Shown here piece after piece: positions 13,988-14,812 of a DNA stretch of 14,812 nucleotides. Numbering within the stretch: the stretch's first letter is position 1; each line of letters begins with the position of its first letter. The notes beneath the pieces were generated by a model. It saw only the letters and a list, made by a program, of their open reading frames with translations. It searched no databases and was not told the DNA's origin. A program made the translations under genes and the position numbers. The stretch is from an uncultured Oscillospiraceae bacterium (lineage in GTDB: Bacteria; Bacillota; Clostridia; Oscillospirales; Oscillospiraceae): the NCBI GenBank assembly GCA_900757415.1, contig CAAENU010000110.1, forward strand, positions 1 through 14,812, given 5' to 3'.

Positions 13988-14409
13988 TTCTGCGCCTCCA
14001 GCCTGCGGCGGGTGAGATAACCCTCCAGCATCAGCGCCGCCGCCACCGCATCCACGGTCTTTTTCCGCTTTTTGGCATTCTGCCCGTTCTGGAACAGGAT
14101 ATTGTGGGCGTCGATGGTGGTGCGCCGCTCGTCCCAGAGGATGACCTCCAGCCCCGTCTCCTGCCGCAGCAGCTCCCCGAAGGCGGCGCACTTCTCCGCC
14201 CGGGGCCCCTCGCTGCCGTCCATGTTGCGGGGATAGCCCAGCACCAGCAGCTTCACGTCGTGCTCCGCGATGAGCCGCCGGATGCCCGCCAGTACCTCCT
14301 CCTGCTTCCGGCTGTGCAGCACCTCGGAGTGCCCCGCCAGCGTCTCGGTATAGTCCGAAATGGCGATGCCGGTGTGGGCGTCGCCGTAGTCGATGGCCAT
14401 GATCTTCAT
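13984..14409 (-). CDS. ruvX: RuvX/YqgF Holliday-junction-resolvase-like nuclease
   Basis: The protein has 141 residues, the usual family length. It shows the RNase H-like first strand [17 protein letters not shown] (Asp7), [15 protein letters not shown] (56-70), WDERRTT (92-98) and [12 protein letters not shown] with Asp120, all positions conserved in YqgF proteins, which act in resolving Holliday junctions and/or in 16S rRNA 5'-end processing. The ATG at 14409 follows AGCAGGTG by about 8 nt and lies 28 nt after the predicted transcription start. Upstream in-frame starts fall before that start and are unlikely. The stop overlaps the flavoprotein start. Confidence 0.95.
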   Translation of the reverse strand: MKIMAIDYGDAHTGIAISDYTETLAGHSEVLHSRKQEEVLAGIRRLIAEHDVKLLVLGYPRNMDGSEGPRAEKCAAFGELLRQETGLEVILWDERRTTIDAHNILFQNGQNAKKRKKTVDAVAAALMLEGYLTRRRLEAQK

Positions 14410-14430
14410 ACAAATGCACCTGCTCTTTCC

Positions 14431-14450
14431 GTACAATGGCATCATTGTAC
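14431..14450. promoter_or_regulatory. Palindrome over the ruvX -10, possible operator
   Basis: GTACAATG and CATTGTAC are perfect inverted repeats separated by GCAT. One arm contains the ruvX -10 hexamer and the whole lies over the expected start, where a dimeric repressor could act. As RNA it would only be present in part. Confidence 0.4.
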
Positions 14451-14472
14451 ACAAAACCGCCGCCGTCTGCAA
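14444..14472 (-). promoter_or_regulatory. Predicted promoter of ruvX and the flavoprotein gene
   Basis: On the minus strand TTGCAG (14467-14472), a 17-nt spacer and TACAAT (14444-14449) place the start near 14437, giving a 28-nt leader before the ruvX ATG. Confidence 0.65.
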
Positions 14473-14495
14473 CGGGAAAAGGCGGAAAACCCCCG

Positions 14496-14511
14496 AAAAA
14501 TCCGGATTTTT
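14496..14511. promoter_or_regulatory. Palindrome AAAAATCCGGATTTTT between divergent promoters
   Basis: This perfect 16-bp palindrome lies 13 bp upstream of the rpmG -35 and 23 bp upstream of the ruvX -35. Its A and T tracts, with the following AAAAAA, could act as UP elements for either promoter or as a regulator site. Confidence 0.35.
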
Positions 14512-14524
14512 TCCAAAAAACAGG

Positions 14525-14553
14525 TTGACCTCCCCTGCAAACCGTGCTATACT
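14525..14553 (+). promoter_or_regulatory. Predicted promoter of rpmG
   Basis: TTGACC (14525-14530), a 17-nt spacer and TATACT (14548-14553) form the best promoter in the window, with start near 14560 and AT-rich tracts upstream. The leader to rpmG would be about 124 nt. Confidence 0.75.
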
Positions 14554-14641
14554 GGGCATTACCTGTGAGTGGGTGCTTTCTTTTTGCGCGCTTTTTCGCT
14601 TCGGGCGCGGAGGAGGACGGTCACCCGGCAGGGAGGCAAAG

Positions 14642-14659
14642 AGTCCGCAGGCGCGGACT
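14642..14659 (+). other. Leader hairpin upstream of rpmG
   Basis: AGTCCGC (14642-14648) pairs perfectly with GCGGACT (14653-14659) over loop AGGC, ending 10 nt before the AAGGAGG of rpmG. It has no T tract, so it is not a terminator; it may influence translation or RNA stability. Confidence 0.4.
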
Positions 14660-14683
14660 GAATCTAATAAGGAGGTGCCGTTA

Positions 14684-14812
14684 ATGCGCGTGAAGATCAC
14701 CCTGAGATGCAATGAGTGCAAGCAGAGAAACTACAACACGATGAAGAACAAGAAGAATACCCCTGACAAGCTTGAGCTGAACAAGTATTGCCCCTTCTGC
14801 AGAAAGCACACC
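14684..14812 (+). CDS. rpmG: Ribosomal protein L33 (bL33), 3' end beyond the window
   Basis: Forty-three codons are present, beginning [20 protein letters not shown] and reaching [10 protein letters not shown]. Cys9, Cys12, Cys36 and Cys39 form the zinc ribbon of the cysteine-containing L33 form. The family is about 49-55 residues, so only the last few are missing. Start ATG 14684 has AAGGAGG 8 nt upstream. The product is a small protein of the large ribosomal subunit. In Firmicutes it usually precedes secE and nusG, which may lie just outside. The gene has its own promoter and a long leader. Confidence 0.96.
   Translation, partial: MRVKITLRCNECKQRNYNTMKNKKNTPDKLELNKYCPFCRKHT

Noticed and set aside
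12785..14452. A single 555-codon reading for the flavoprotein with a 155-residue N-terminal extension
   Set aside because: The extension is the ruvX region in the wrong frame (Arg/Gly/Ala-rich). The flavoprotein starts naturally at [11 protein letters not shown], overlapping the ruvX stop by ATGA.
14565..14684. A 39-codon leader peptide frame (GTG start, TAATG overlap with rpmG)
   Set aside because: Its GTG lies about 5 nt from the predicted transcript start with no ribosome binding site. The frame is probably open by chance in GC-rich DNA.

Overview
The window looks like a piece of a chromosome from a GC-rich gut member of the Clostridia, probably Oscillospiraceae-like. This is inference from the zinc-ribbon ribosomal protein L33, AGGAGG-type ribosome binding sites, the HI0933/BaiN-type flavoprotein, the isopeptide pilins and the overall codon style. 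The species cannot be named from the sequence. Almost every gene is on the minus strand, so biological order runs from high to low coordinates.

Right edge (12785-14812): ruvX and an HI0933/BaiN-like flavoprotein form an ATGA-coupled minus-strand operon. It is divergent from rpmG (ribosomal protein L33), which runs off the right end. Both promoters are readable, and two palindromes lie in the shared control region.

Surface-structure operon (8166-12615, minus): a 918-residue fibro-slime adhesin with four Spy0128/CnaB-type domains, a two-domain backbone-type pilin, and a small one-domain pilin-like protein. All three have signal peptides and C-terminal membrane anchors with basic tails. Their sorting signals are non-canonical and no sortase gene is present. 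A perfect terminator sits upstream and a weaker hairpin downstream.

Envelope and regulation (4065-8031, minus): a membrane GT2 glycosyltransferase, then an OmpR-family response regulator overlapping its sensor kinase by 4 nt. A set of direct repeats with 11-bp spacing lies just upstream of the glycosyltransferase promoter and is a candidate response-regulator box.

tRNA-Pro locus (3338-4047): an intact tRNA-Pro(UGG) with encoded CCA and a strong terminator. Upstream of it are two extra copies of exactly the 5' half of the tRNA (nucleotides 1-38), each with its promoter region, at a period of 223-224 bp.

Accessory segment (1-3337): directly beyond the 3' end of tRNA-Pro the base composition becomes visibly AT-rich. 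It holds a tightly coupled three-gene minus-strand operon: an unknown 222-residue protein, a PD-(D/E)xK-like nuclease candidate, and an unknown 367-residue protein. Next to it, across a hairpin, is the end of a mobile-element DNA-binding protein that carries an apparent frameshift. The context suggests a small genomic island with a candidate anti-phage module. This operon is the best candidate in the window for an undescribed system.
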